A DNA stretch of 64,000 bases from positions 186,001 to 250,000 of the forward strand of contig NZ_LR797830.1 in assembly GCF_903064525.1 (NCBI RefSeq), given 5' to 3'. This stretch comes from Methylacidimicrobium sp. AP8. GTDB lineage: Bacteria > Verrucomicrobiota > Verrucomicrobiia > Methylacidiphilales > Methylacidiphilaceae. The translations under genes and the position numbers were made by a program. Positions within the stretch are counted from its first letter, which is position 1, and the number at the start of each line of letters is the position of its first letter. Positions 24,989-34,084 of this stretch are shown one piece after another. The notes under the pieces were generated by a model. The model was not told the DNA's origin, ran no database searches, and worked only from the letters and a program-made list of their open reading frames with translations.

Positions 24989-25969
24989 ATGCCGAACTTG
25001 GAAACGCGGTACCTTGGCTTATCTCTACGCTCTCCGCTGATCGCCTCCTCTTCACCGCTGACCGGATCGCTCGCGAGGATCCGGGAGATGGAGGCGGCGG
25101 GGATCGGAGCAGTGGTGCTCCCCTCCCTTTTCGAGGAACAGATTCTCAGGGAGGAGATGGCGGAGCACGCGCAGCAGGATTACGGCGGGACCTTGGAGGG
25201 GTTCTCCAAGCTCGAAGAGTTCCGGTTCAGCGCCCGAGCCTATCTCGATCACATTCGGGCGCTCAAGTCCTCGGTAGGGATTCCCGTCATCGCCAGCCTG
25301 AACGGAGCGAGCTCGGGCTGGTGGACCCGTTATGCCAAGATGCTTGAGGAAGCGGGAGCCGACGCCCTGGAGCTCAATATCTATTCGGTGCCGACCGATC
25401 CGGACAAAGCCGGGGCGGAGATCGAGATGGAACTGCTCGACATCGTGCGGCTGGTCCGCGCCCAGATTCGAATTCCGCTGGCGGTCAAGCTCAGCGCATT
25501 TTATACCAACATCGCCCACCTGGCGAAGCGGCTCCAGGCGGCGGGAATCCAAGGGGCGGTATTCTTCAATCGCTTCTACCAACCGGATATCGACGTGGAA
25601 CGGTTGACGCTCCGGAGCGGGCTCTTGCCGGGCTCTTCCCGAGATGTCCGGGTGCCGCTGACTTGGATCGGCATCCTTTACGGCCGCGTGGGGATCGATC
25701 TGGCGGCTACCGGCGGGATCATGGAGGCCGCCGACGCGATCAAGGTCATTCTGGCCGGAGCGCAAGCCGCGATGCTCTGTTCCGTGCTCCTGGAGCACGG
25801 TGTGGCCTCGGTCGGGCGATTGCTCGAACAGATCGCCCAGTGGATGCGGCGCCACGGGTACGAATCGATCGAGCAGTGGCGGGGCCTGCTGAGCCAGAAG
25901 AACTGTGCCGATCCGGAGAGCTTCGAGAGGGCGCAGTACGTGGCGGCGGTGGGCGGGGGTTCGGCCTGA
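24989..25969 (+). CDS. dihydroorotate dehydrogenase-like flavoprotein
   Basis: A 326-residue FMN TIM-barrel protein like class 1 PyrD: LETRYLGLSLRSPLIASSSPL at the N-terminus, GIPVIASLNGAS, ALELNIYSVPTDP in place of the usual NxSCPN, IPLAVKLSAFYTNI and AATGGIMEAADAIKVILAGAQAAMLCSVLL near the phosphate-binding end. The missing Ser-Cys catalytic motif and the unusual N-I-Y-S sequence argue for a relative with another substrate rather than true PyrD. AAAGGAG precedes the ATG by six bases. It ends five bases from the convergent speA stop. Confidence 0.82.
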   Translation: MPNLETRYLGLSLRSPLIASSSPLTGSLARIREMEAAGIGAVVLPSLFEEQILREEMAEHAQQDYGGTLEGFSKLEEFRFSARAYLDHIRALKSSVGIPVIASLNGASSGWWTRYAKMLEEAGADALELNIYSVPTDPDKAGAEIEMELLDIVRLVRAQIRIPLAVKLSAFYTNIAHLAKRLQAAGIQGAVFFNRFYQPDIDVERLTLRSGLLPGSSRDVRVPLTWIGILYGRVGIDLAATGGIMEAADAIKVILAGAQAAMLCSVLLEHGVASVGRLLEQIAQWMRRHGYESIEQWRGLLSQKNCADPESFERAQYVAAVGGGSA

Positions 25970-25974
25970 GCCGG

Positions 25975-27939
25975 TCAGCCGGCCACCAGCGACGGCGGCG
26001 CCGAGGTCGGGGTGAAGCTGGTGGGATAGGAAAATTCCAGGTAGGTCGGGTGACGGAGCCCGGCCTCGTAAAACTCCAGGATGCGCATCCCCTCGTTCGG
26101 CTTGAGCACGTCGCCCTTGATGGCGGCATCGATCTGTGCTTTGAACGCGCGCTGGAGGGCGTGAGTCTCGTACTGGACCGACGCCAGCGCTTCCGCGATC
26201 GAGAGCGCCGGGATCGTTTCTTCGATGTAGAATCCTTGCGGTTCGTCGGCATCCAGGAAGACGTGGGCCTCGTTCACTCTGCCCAAGAGGTTGTGGAGGT
26301 CGCCCATGATGTCTTGGTAGGCCCCGATGAGGAAAATGCCGACAAGATAAGGCTTTCCGGTGAAGTCGTGGAGCGGAATGGTGCTCTGAACGGAGTCGTC
26401 CCCGTCGATGAACGTCGAGATCTTGCCGTCGGAATCGCAAGTGATGTCGGCAAGGATTGCACGACGCGTCGGCGGCCGGTGGAGTTCGTGGATGGGCACG
26501 ATGGGAAAAACCTGGCCCAGAGCCCAGTAATCGATCAGAGACTGGAAGACAGAGAAGTTGCAAAGGAACTGGTCGCAGAGCGAGGCCCCCAGCTTGCGAA
26601 TTTCTTCCGGGACCTGCTTCGCCCCCTCGTAGAGAGAGAGGACCTCCTTGCTGATTTCCCAGTAGAGCGTTTCCACGTGCGCTTTGGTGTGGAGATCGAG
26701 CAGGCCGAGGTCGAACATGGAAAGCGCGTCCTCCTTGATTTGGAGGGCATCGTGATAGTGCTCGAGCCGATTTTTCCGAGTCGCAAGCAGCTTCTTCACC
26801 TCGAGGAGCTCCCGGACGAGCTTGTGCGGCTCGGTTCCCATCGCGGCCGACGAAGCCCGCTCCTTTTCAATGGAGCCGAAGGCGTCTACGACTAGAAGCG
26901 AATGGTGAGCGGCCACCGCGCGCCCGCTTTCGGAGATCAGGCACGGGTGGGGGACTTTCTCCTCGTCGCAAATTTCGGCCACGTTGTAGACGACATCGCG
27001 GGCGTACTCTTGCAGGGTGTAGTTGATGCTCGAGTCGGTGGAGCGGCTCCCGTCATAGTCGACCCCCAGGCCTCCGCCGACATCGAGGTAGGCGACCGGG
27101 AATCCCAATTGGCGTAGGCGGGCGTAATAGCGGGTCGCTTCGCGAACGGCGCGCTTGATGGTGATGATATCGGGAATTTGCGAGCCGATGTGGAAGTGAA
27201 CGAGCCGCAGGCAGCGCTCCATTCCGTGCTGCCGCAAGCGGTCGGTGACTTCGAGGAGCTCCGGGGTGGAGAGGCCGAACTTCGCGCTCTCCCCGCTGGA
27301 GAGAGCCCATCGTCCCCGGCCCTTGGCGGAAAGCCGGATGCGCACCCCGAGGAGCGGATCGACTCCCAATCTTCGGGAGGCCTCGATTGCGACGTCGAGC
27401 TCCGTGGGCTTTTCCAAGACGAGAAAGATCAGCTTGTTGAGCTTTCGCCCGAGGAGCGCGGTTTCGATAAAAAGGCTGTCCTTGAATCCGTTGCAAATGA
27501 TAAGGCCCTCCGGATCCCGATGGAGCGCTAGGGCGGCGAAGAGCTCGGGCTTGCTTCCGACTTCCAGCCCGTGATGGTACGGAGCGCCGGCGTCGAGCAC
27601 CTCTTCCACAACCTCCTGGAGCTGGTTGACCTTGATCGGGAAGACGGCGCGAAAGCGCTCGCGGTAACCCGCCTCCTCGATGGCGTCGAGGAACGCCCGG
27701 TTGAGGTTTTCGACCCGATGGCGCAAAATATCTTGAAAACGGAGCAAAAGCGGGAACTGCAGCTTGCGCTCTCTGGCCATCGCCACCACTTCGAGCAGGT
27801 CGAGTTCCGGGCCCTTGTCCTGCAGCGGGCGAACGGTCATGTGTCCGGCCTCGTTGATGGAAAAGTACCCCGAGCCCCATCTCGGTATCTGGTAGGTTTG
27901 CAGGGCTTGGGAGATGCTCCAGGGGGGTTTGGCGCTCAT
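25975..27939 (-). CDS. speA: biosynthetic arginine decarboxylase
   Basis: SpeA decarboxylates arginine to agmatine, feeding polyamine synthesis; PLP is the cofactor. The 654-residue product matches the usual 630-660. It has FPIKVNQLQEVVEEVL (PLP lysine), CNGFKDSLFIETAL, LRLVHFHIGSQIPDI, a VDGGGLGVDYDGS-like segment (LDVGGGLGVDYDGS), ISESGRAVAAHHSLLV and the C-terminal active-site region CDSDGKISTFIDG. The ATG at 27939 gives the standard N-terminus (SISQALQTYQIPRWGSGYFSIN). It is divergent from the bifunctional nuclease gene across 105 bp. Confidence 0.95.
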   Translation of the reverse strand: MSAKPPWSISQALQTYQIPRWGSGYFSINEAGHMTVRPLQDKGPELDLLEVVAMARERKLQFPLLLRFQDILRHRVENLNRAFLDAIEEAGYRERFRAVFPIKVNQLQEVVEEVLDAGAPYHHGLEVGSKPELFAALALHRDPEGLIICNGFKDSLFIETALLGRKLNKLIFLVLEKPTELDVAIEASRRLGVDPLLGVRIRLSAKGRGRWALSSGESAKFGLSTPELLEVTDRLRQHGMERCLRLVHFHIGSQIPDIITIKRAVREATRYYARLRQLGFPVAYLDVGGGLGVDYDGSRSTDSSINYTLQEYARDVVYNVAEICDEEKVPHPCLISESGRAVAAHHSLLVVDAFGSIEKERASSAAMGTEPHKLVRELLEVKKLLATRKNRLEHYHDALQIKEDALSMFDLGLLDLHTKAHVETLYWEISKEVLSLYEGAKQVPEEIRKLGASLCDQFLCNFSVFQSLIDYWALGQVFPIVPIHELHRPPTRRAILADITCDSDGKISTFIDGDDSVQSTIPLHDFTGKPYLVGIFLIGAYQDIMGDLHNLLGRVNEAHVFLDADEPQGFYIEETIPALSIAEALASVQYETHALQRAFKAQIDAAIKGDVLKPNEGMRILEFYEAGLRHPTYLEFSYPTSFTPTSAPPSLVAG

Positions 27940-28044
27940 CGGTCACCCTATATAAAAACCCCTCTCCCTTCTCCGCAATCTCAGCGAGACGGAAATTCTC
28001 CCCTTAAGGGAGCCGATCGGCGCTGCTTGCGTAGCCACGGGATT

Positions 28045-28554
28045 ATGGTACGAAAAGAGGTGATGAATGATCTCGTCCCCGTCGAGGTCGTGGGCATTCT
28101 CCCGACCGGCCCGCAAGGATTCGCCGTCTTCCTCGGTAACGAGGAAAAGGTGTTTGTGATCAATGTCGATAGCTACGTCGGCCGAGCGATCATGATGGCG
28201 TTGCGGGGGGAGCGCAACGAGCGCCCGCTGACCCACGAGCTGATCGGGTTGATCTTCGAAGGCTTTTCGATCTCCATCGATCGAGTCATCGTCAACGACT
28301 TGCGAAACAATACCTATTTTGCGCGGCTTCTCCTGCACGCGGAAAGCGAGGTACACAAGAAGATGATCGAGATCGACGCTCGCCCAAGCGACTGCCTGAC
28401 GCTCGCTTTGCAGGCGAAGCGCCCGATCCTCGTGGCGCGCGAGGTGTGGGACGAAGTCGAGGACATGAGCGAGCTTTTGGAAAAGATGCGCGAGGCCCAA
28501 CGCAAGCAGCAGGAGCCGCCCGACGAACCGTTCTTCGGCGGCGAGACCAAATAA
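28045..28554 (+). CDS. bifunctional nuclease domain (BFN/DUF151) protein
   Basis: A protein of about 169 residues with the BFN domain: VPVEVVGILPTGPQGFAVFLGNEEKVF, GRAIMMALRGERNERPLTHELI and the hallmark HAESEVHKKMIEIDARPSDCLTLALQAKRPILVA. Plant and bacterial members have been reported to act on DNA and RNA; the cellular role is unclear. The ATG at 28045 is taken. A second ATG at 28063, with AAAGAGG just ahead, is an equally good candidate and would remove six residues. The C-terminal 35 residues are charged and probably flexible. Confidence 0.83.
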   Translation: MVRKEVMNDLVPVEVVGILPTGPQGFAVFLGNEEKVFVINVDSYVGRAIMMALRGERNERPLTHELIGLIFEGFSISIDRVIVNDLRNNTYFARLLLHAESEVHKKMIEIDARPSDCLTLALQAKRPILVAREVWDEVEDMSELLEKMREAQRKQQEPPDEPFFGGETK

Positions 28555-28568
28555 ATCCCTTTCCTCTC

Positions 28569-29468
28569 TTAGGCGTTGCGGGGTCCTTTTTTCCGCGCTC
28601 GGGACAGGACGACTGCGCCAAGGAAGAGGCCGGCGATGAGCAGCAGGGTATGCATTGTGGGGATCGAGAGCCAGGGCTTGGCGCAGAGTTCCGCTCCCAT
28701 CAGCGCCAGGACCCAGGGGATAGCCCTGGTCAGCCAGGCCAGCCGGTCGGCTGCTTGTTGGACAAGGGGGTAGAGAGACCGGAGACCGATCACGGCGCAG
28801 AGGTTGGCCGGAAACACTACGGCGGGATCCAGAGAAATGGCGAACGCCGCGGGAACCGAATCCAAGGCGAAGAGAAGGTCGGCCAGCTCGATGGATAAAA
28901 GGGCGAGCAGTCGAGGGGTCGGCCGGATCCGGCCGTCGCGGCGCGTGATCCATCCGGGCGTCTTTGCCGCCTCCGACGGAGGGAAGGCGCCGGTGCCGCG
29001 TCCGGCGACGACGACGGCGTTCGGCCCGGGCTTCCGGGAAAGGCGGATGGCCGCGGCCAAGAGCAGGAGTCCGAACAAGGGAAAGATCGCGTTGTGTTTC
29101 CCAAGGAGGCTCAAGCCGCCCCAGATCAGGATGGCGCGCAGGAGGAGAGCGAGAAGGACGCCCAGCGTAAGCAGTTGGGACTGGGCCGCGCCGCGAATGC
29201 CGAAGAGACGGAAGGTCCCGTAAAAGGCAAAGAGGTTATCGATGCTTAGGATATATTCGATTCCGTAGATCGCGGCGAAGTCGAGGGCCGCAGCGGCGCC
29301 CTGCGCCATCCAAAGATAACCGCCGCAGCCGAGCGAAAAGAGCAACCAGAGGAGACTTAGGAGGAGAGCGCGGCCGAGCGAAACCTCCCCCAAGCTCTTG
29401 GCCGAGAGCCCATCGAGAACCGCAAGTAGAACGAAGAGGGCCAGAAAAGCGTAGAAGAAAGAGCCCAT
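28569..29468 (-). CDS. TerC-family integral membrane protein
   Basis: A 299-residue protein with about eight hydrophobic helices. It has TerC family features: the acidic, asparagine-bearing motif YGIEYILSIDNLFAFYGTFRLF and a second IELADLLFALDSVPAAFAISLD motif. These paired E/D-rich helices are thought to carry metal ions (Mn2+ in Alx/MntP-linked members). An insert around residues 145-190 (SRKPGPNAVVVAGRG...) is basic and likely cytoplasmic. The ATG at 29468 is the first good start, but it has no clear ribosome site; a TTG at 29516 is possible. It is divergent from panC. Confidence 0.88.
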   Translation of the reverse strand: MGSFFYAFLALFVLLAVLDGLSAKSLGEVSLGRALLLSLLWLLFSLGCGGYLWMAQGAAAALDFAAIYGIEYILSIDNLFAFYGTFRLFGIRGAAQSQLLTLGVLLALLLRAILIWGGLSLLGKHNAIFPLFGLLLLAAAIRLSRKPGPNAVVVAGRGTGAFPPSEAAKTPGWITRRDGRIRPTPRLLALLSIELADLLFALDSVPAAFAISLDPAVVFPANLCAVIGLRSLYPLVQQAADRLAWLTRAIPWVLALMGAELCAKPWLSIPTMHTLLLIAGLFLGAVVLSRARKKGPRNA

Positions 29469-29544
29469 GGGTGCGGGAGGCCGGCCTCTTTTGGAACGGA
29501 GGTCTCCCCGGCTCAAGGAAAAACGTGGTGCGACGGAGGCGGGA

Positions 29545-30327
29545 ATGGCGATCCGGGTTATCGAAGACGCCGATGCAATGCAGGAGTTTGCACTTCGGCT
29601 GTGCCGGGAAGGTGCCTTGCCGGTGCTCGTGCCGACAATGGGGGCGCTCCACCCCGGACACCTCTCCTTGATCGAGAGAGCGAAGCTGGAGGGTTCTCCG
29701 GTGATCGTTAGCGTTTACGTCAATCCGCTGCAATTCGGAGAGGGAGAAGACTTCGCCGCGTATCCCCGGACCCCGGAGGAGGACCGGCGGGCCTGCGAAG
29801 CGGCGGGGGCGGATCTATTATTTGCCCCCCGTAATCTTTATGCCGCGGACCATTCGACCTACGTCGTGGAAGAAGCGCTCTCCGCCGGCCGCTGCGGAAG
29901 CAGCCGGCCGGGTCACTTTCGCGGAGTGGCCACGGTGGTTGTCAAGCTCTTGAACCTAACGCAGGCGAGGGCGGCCGTATTCGGGTGGAAGGACGCGCAG
30001 CAGCTTTCCGTGATCCGCCGCCTGGTTCGAGATCTCGCCTTCCCCGTCCGGATCGTGCCTGTGGAAGTCCAGCGGGATCGGGACGGGCTGGCCTGGAGCT
30101 CGAGGAACCGGTATCTTTCGCCGGAGCAGCGGAAGAGGGCGGCGGCTTTTCCTCGCATTCTAGCCGCCGCCGCCCGCCGCCCGGACGGCTGCGCTTGGGC
30201 GATCGCGGAGCTGAGCCGCCAGCCGGGCTTTCGCGTCGACTACGTCGAGAAAGCGGATGGCCGCTTGTGCGGTGCGGTCTGGATCGATAAAGTGCGCTTG
30301 ATCGACAACTTTCCATGCGAAGCCTAG
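29545..30327 (+). CDS. panC: pantothenate synthetase
   Basis: PanC joins pantoate and beta-alanine with ATP to give pantothenate. The 260-residue product carries VPTMGALHPGHLSLIERA (HxGH nucleotidylyl-transfer motif), VYVNPLQFGEGEDFAAYPRT, HFRGVATVVVKLLNL, FGWKDAQQLSVIRRLVRDL and SSRNRYLSPEQR. GGAGGCGGGA directly precedes the ATG. It is slightly short at the C-terminus (typical 280). The amidase gene starts inside its last 13 bases. Confidence 0.94.
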   Translation: MAIRVIEDADAMQEFALRLCREGALPVLVPTMGALHPGHLSLIERAKLEGSPVIVSVYVNPLQFGEGEDFAAYPRTPEEDRRACEAAGADLLFAPRNLYAADHSTYVVEEALSAGRCGSSRPGHFRGVATVVVKLLNLTQARAAVFGWKDAQQLSVIRRLVRDLAFPVRIVPVEVQRDRDGLAWSSRNRYLSPEQRKRAAAFPRILAAAARRPDGCAWAIAELSRQPGFRVDYVEKADGRLCGAVWIDKVRLIDNFPCEA

Positions 30328-31364
30328 CCCTGGCCTTGTTTTTGGCGGGGGTCGCCTTTCTCCCCGTCGCGACCGCGAGGGCGCGAGGCGATTCGGCATG
30401 GCATCTCATCCCGATCGGAGCGCGGGAATACGTGCCGATCGAGGATTTCTGCCGCTTCTATGGGATGTCGCTCGCGGAACCCGTCGCCGGGGAGATCCAT
30501 CTCTCCGGTGAGGTCGGCACAGTCGACGGGAAGCACGGAAGCCCGTATGTCCTTATCGACGGCGTCCGCCACGCGCTTTCGTTTCCGCTGCTGGAGAAGG
30601 ACGGAAGGTGGTATGTTTCCCGAACGGATCTCTGCTGCCTGTTCGATCCGGTTCTCCGTCCTTGGCGCGTGCCGGCCCGACTCTGGTTCCGCGGGGTGGT
30701 GATCGACCCGGGCCACGGAGGGGAGGACAAGGGTGCCAGAAGCCGCAACGGCCGGTACGAAAAGGACTATGCGTTGGACACGGCCCGCCGGTTGGGAAGG
30801 ATTCTCCGCGCGATGGGAATTCCGGTCGTTTTTACGCGAACCAGCGATGTGTTTGTTCCCTTGGAAGAGCGGGTTCGGATCGCGGCGACCCATCCCGATT
30901 ACGTTTTTGTCAGCCTCCACTACAACCAGTCGGAACCGAGCGGCCACGGAGTAGAAACCTATTGCCTGGCTCCGCGCGGAGCTCCGTCGAGCAACAACGG
31001 AACGTGGGTGCGGCGGGTCGACTATTCGCCGCTGCCGGGGAACGACAACGACCTGCTTAACACGTTGCTGGCGCATGACATTCACGTAGAGCTCGTCCGG
31101 CTGCGGCCGGAAGACCCGGATATGGATCGAGGCCTGCGGCGAGCCCGATTCGTCGTGCTTCGGGACAATCCGCTTCCGGGAGTGCTCGTAGAGGGGGGGT
31201 TTTTGTCCGATCCGACCGATTCGTCCGCGATCGATCGGCCCGAATATCGGCAGCGACAAGCCGAAGCCGTGGCGCGCGGCTTGGGCCGGTTTTTTCAAAC
31301 GACCCACGTGCATGCAGCCGCCCCGCGCGCGCTTCCGGCGGACTGGTCGGCCGAAGGTCAGTAG
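30315..31364 (+). CDS. N-acetylmuramoyl-L-alanine amidase (Amidase_3)
   Basis: A 349-residue exported zinc amidase that cleaves the peptide from N-acetylmuramic acid in peptidoglycan. It has a signal peptide (LALALFLAGVAFLPVATARA) and a region at residues 30-125 resembling a copper-amine-oxidase-N or AMIN-like domain (YVPIEDFCRFYGMSL...YVLIDGVRHALSFPL). The catalytic domain has VVIDPGHGGEDKGARSRNG (zinc His), the YEKDYALDTARRL glutamate, FVSLHYNQSE and VLVEGGFLSDPTDS. The start overlaps panC by 13 bases, an unusual functional pairing. No SPOR or LysM domain is present. Confidence 0.9.
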   Translation: MRSLALALFLAGVAFLPVATARARGDSAWHLIPIGAREYVPIEDFCRFYGMSLAEPVAGEIHLSGEVGTVDGKHGSPYVLIDGVRHALSFPLLEKDGRWYVSRTDLCCLFDPVLRPWRVPARLWFRGVVIDPGHGGEDKGARSRNGRYEKDYALDTARRLGRILRAMGIPVVFTRTSDVFVPLEERVRIAATHPDYVFVSLHYNQSEPSGHGVETYCLAPRGAPSSNNGTWVRRVDYSPLPGNDNDLLNTLLAHDIHVELVRLRPEDPDMDRGLRRARFVVLRDNPLPGVLVEGGFLSDPTDSSAIDRPEYRQRQAEAVARGLGRFFQTTHVHAAAPRALPADWSAEGQ

Positions 31365-31431
31365 TTCCTGAGGGAGCGCCTCACAGGCGGCCTCGACCGG
31401 CACCCGCTCCATCGGCTAGATTAGATCCAGC

Positions 31432-32631
31432 ATGGCCCTGAGCATAAGCTTGCGCAATTCGTTTCTGAACAAGCTGCTAGGACGGATCGAACGCCTCGGG
31501 CCGTTCGAGATTCAAAACTACCTGCAGCGGCTGGCGCAGGAAAAAGGCTTTCTGGAGACGGTCTTCAATGTACTCCAGGAGGGGATTTTGGTGGTGGATG
31601 TCCGCGGAAAAGTCTTGTATGGCAACCAGAGCGCGGAGCGGCTCCTGGGAATCGATTGGCAAAGGGCGCTCGGAAAACCGATCAGCCTCTATCTGCCCGA
31701 TGTCGATTGGCCTTCCTTGTTCGCATCCGGGCAAATCTTGAGTCGAGATTTGGAAATCGCCTATCCGGAGCCGAGGTATCTCAACTGTTCGGCGGTGCCC
31801 CTCGGTAAAGGGCCGGATGGCACGGATGCTTTCGTCGTCATTATTTACGACATGACCGCCAGCCGGGAGAAGACTCTGGAAATGATCGAGTCCGAGAAGC
31901 TCAACGCTCTCACCCTGCTCGCCGCCGGGGTTGCCCATGAGCTGGGGAATCCGCTCAACTCGCTGCAGATCCACACCGAGCTTCTCCAGAGAGAGCTCGG
32001 CCGGAAGAAGGTGAGGAAGGCGATCGCCGAATCGTTCGCCGCCATCCGGTCGGAGCTGCGGCGGCTCGACGTGATCGTCAACCAGTTCCTCCGGGCGATC
32101 CGGCCCGCTCGGCCCGAGCTCTCTTGGGCCGCCCTCAACGAGATCGTCCGGGAAGCCGTTCAATTCCTTGCTCCCGAGATGGAAAATCGAGATATCGTCG
32201 TCGACATGGAGCTGGCCAACGACATGCCGTTGTTCCGGGCCGATCGTGACCAGCTCCGGCAGGCATTCTTCAACGTGATGAAGAATTCGGTTGAAGCGAT
32301 GGACCGAGGCGGTCTGCTCCGGGTTCGCACGGAGCTCACCGACAGCCATTTCCTTGTGAGCTTCCAAGACAACGGCTCGGGAATGTCGGCGGCGGAAATG
32401 GGCCGTGCGTTCGAGCCGTACTTTACGACCAAGCAGTCCGGGACGGGGCTCGGACTCCTCGTGGTGCGGCGGATCGTGCGGGAGCATGGCGGGGAGATCC
32501 AGCTCGAAAGCCGGGAAGGGAAGGGGACGACCGTGCGCATCCTGCTGCCGCGCAGCGAGCGCCGGCTCCGCCTTTTGCCGATGGGATCGAATCCGGAGAA
32601 AGACGGAGATCCGGACGGGCGACGATCCTGA
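31432..32631 (+). CDS. soluble PAS-domain sensor histidine kinase, NtrB-like
   Basis: A 399-residue kinase without membrane helices, so it senses an internal signal. Residues 38-145 form a PAS domain (FNVLQEGILVVDVRGKVLYGNQSAERLLG). The HisKA domain has GVAHELGNPLNSLQIH with phospho-acceptor His169. The ATPase domain has the N box MKNSVEAMD, G1 QDNGSGMSAA, FEPYFTTKQSGTGLGL and VRRIVREHGGEIQLES. The response-regulator gene follows eight bases after its stop, so the two form a pair. Three porin genes lie downstream. Confidence 0.93.
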   Translation: MALSISLRNSFLNKLLGRIERLGPFEIQNYLQRLAQEKGFLETVFNVLQEGILVVDVRGKVLYGNQSAERLLGIDWQRALGKPISLYLPDVDWPSLFASGQILSRDLEIAYPEPRYLNCSAVPLGKGPDGTDAFVVIIYDMTASREKTLEMIESEKLNALTLLAAGVAHELGNPLNSLQIHTELLQRELGRKKVRKAIAESFAAIRSELRRLDVIVNQFLRAIRPARPELSWAALNEIVREAVQFLAPEMENRDIVVDMELANDMPLFRADRDQLRQAFFNVMKNSVEAMDRGGLLRVRTELTDSHFLVSFQDNGSGMSAAEMGRAFEPYFTTKQSGTGLGLLVVRRIVREHGGEIQLESREGKGTTVRILLPRSERRLRLLPMGSNPEKDGDPDGRRS

Positions 32632-32639
32632 CTCGCTCG

Positions 32640-34013
32640 ATGAAAGACCTTCCCAGGCTCTTGATCGTGGATGACGAGCGGAACGCTCGCGAGGGTCTCC
32701 GACGCGCATTCTCGGACGGGTTTGAAATCTACACGGCGGAAAGCGTCGCCGCCGCCAAGACCATTTTGGAAGAAGAGCCGATCGACGTCATCCTGCTCGA
32801 TCTCCGGCTGGGAAAAGAGTCGGGGTTCGACCTGCTCGAGTTCAGCCGGAGCCTGCCGACCGCGCCTGTCTGCGTGATCATGACGGCCTATGGTTCGGTA
32901 GACAATGCCGTGGAGGCGATCAAGCGGGGAGCTTACGACTATGTCACCAAGCCTCTCGATCTGGGCAAGCTCGAGATCATTCTGCGTAGGGCGGTTCGTT
33001 CCCGGCAGGTCGAGACCGAGAACCAGAATCTGCGCGAGCAGCTCGGCTGGAAGTTCGGCTTGGAGCGGATTATCGGAAAGTCGGCCGCGATGGTGCCCGT
33101 CCTCGAGAAGATCCGGCAGGTCGCGGGAAGCCGCGCGACCGTGCTTTTGGAGGGAGAAAGCGGGACGGGGAAGGAGCTGGCCGCTCATGCGCTGCATCTA
33201 GCCAGTCCGCGGCGCGCCTACCCGTTCGTCGCCGTCCACTGCGCGGCCCTCTCCCCGCAATTGCTAGAGAGCGAGCTCTTCGGGCATGAGCGGGGTGCCT
33301 TCACGGGTGCCTTGGAGAAGAGGATCGGACGTTTCGAGGAAGCGCACCGGGGCACGATCTTCCTCGATGAGATCGGGGAGATCGACGCTTCGACTCAAGT
33401 CAAGCTCTTGCGGGTGCTCGGCGAGAAGACCATCCAGCGGGTGGGGAGCAACAAGGCGATCCCGGTCGACGTTCGTGTTATCGCCGCGACCAATCGCGAT
33501 CTGGAGCGAATGGTAGCGGAAGGGGCCTTTCGCGAAGATCTCTTCTTCCGCCTCAACGTGGTGCGGATCGTCCTGCCGCCCTTGCGGGAACGCAAAGAGG
33601 ACCTGCCCCTTCTTATCCAAGCCTTCGTCGGGGAGTTCGCGCGGGAGAACGGCAAGCGCATCAGCGGCCTGACCAAGGACGCGGAAAAGCTCCTCTATCA
33701 GTACGACTGGCCGGGGAACGTCCGAGAGCTGCGGATGGCGTTGGAGCACGGGGTCGTGATGGCCCAAGGAGCGTGGATCACGCCGGAGGACTTGCCGGAT
33801 AGAATCCGCTTTCCTTCGGCCCTTCGTCCGGCGCGCGGCATGGGCTCCGGGCCCATGACCCTGCGCGAGGCCGAGAAGCAGTGGATTCTCCAGGCGCTCC
33901 ACTCCTGCGGAGGCAACCGGAGCGAAGCCGCCCGGAAGCTCGGAATCAGCCGAAAGACCCTCCTGCGCAAGATCGCCGGAGCACCGCCGCCAGACGGATC
34001 CTCTTCCCGCTGA
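32640..34013 (+). CDS. NtrC-family sigma-54-dependent response regulator
   Basis: A 457-residue activator. Residues 1-120 are the receiver (VDDER acidic pocket, phospho-acceptor Asp54 in VILLDLRLG, conserved Lys in YVTKPLD). Residues 140-380 are the AAA+ domain, with Walker A GESGTGKE, the sigma-54 contact motif GAFTGA (in [13 protein letters not shown]), Walker [12 protein letters not shown] and the arginine finger region [11 protein letters not shown]. The last 45 residues are a Fis-type helix-turn-helix ([22 protein letters not shown]). It needs sigma-54 promoters; one is seen at 35777-35792, before the second porin. The promoter of the kinase/regulator pair itself was not identified. Confidence 0.95.
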   Translation: MKDLPRLLIVDDERNAREGLRRAFSDGFEIYTAESVAAAKTILEEEPIDVILLDLRLGKESGFDLLEFSRSLPTAPVCVIMTAYGSVDNAVEAIKRGAYDYVTKPLDLGKLEIILRRAVRSRQVETENQNLREQLGWKFGLERIIGKSAAMVPVLEKIRQVAGSRATVLLEGESGTGKELAAHALHLASPRRAYPFVAVHCAALSPQLLESELFGHERGAFTGALEKRIGRFEEAHRGTIFLDEIGEIDASTQVKLLRVLGEKTIQRVGSNKAIPVDVRVIAATNRDLERMVAEGAFREDLFFRLNVVRIVLPPLRERKEDLPLLIQAFVGEFARENGKRISGLTKDAEKLLYQYDWPGNVRELRMALEHGVVMAQGAWITPEDLPDRIRFPSALRPARGMGSGPMTLREAEKQWILQALHSCGGNRSEAARKLGISRKTLLRKIAGAPPPDGSSSR

Positions 34014-34034
34014 GGCGCTCCAGGCTGGCAAAAC

Positions 34035-34083
34035 AAGCCGGCAAGGCTTTTGATCGCCTGTTGATGGAAGCCGGCTTTCTTTT
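34035..34083 (+). terminator. candidate terminator after the NtrC-type regulator
   Basis: AAGCCGGC (34035-34042) pairs with GCCGGCTT (34070-34077), enclosing a loop with a second small stem (AGGC/GCCT). The second arm runs into TTTCTTTTG. It lies 22 bases after the regulator stop. If real, it separates the two-component genes from the porins and makes the porin start at 34064 or 34085 hard to believe. Confidence 0.45.
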
Positions 34084-34084
34084 G

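Noticed and set aside
24989-25969. Calling the dihydroorotate dehydrogenase-like gene pyrD
   Set aside because: The usual catalytic Ser/Cys-bearing motif is replaced (NIYSVPTDP), so the specific enzyme name is not supported.
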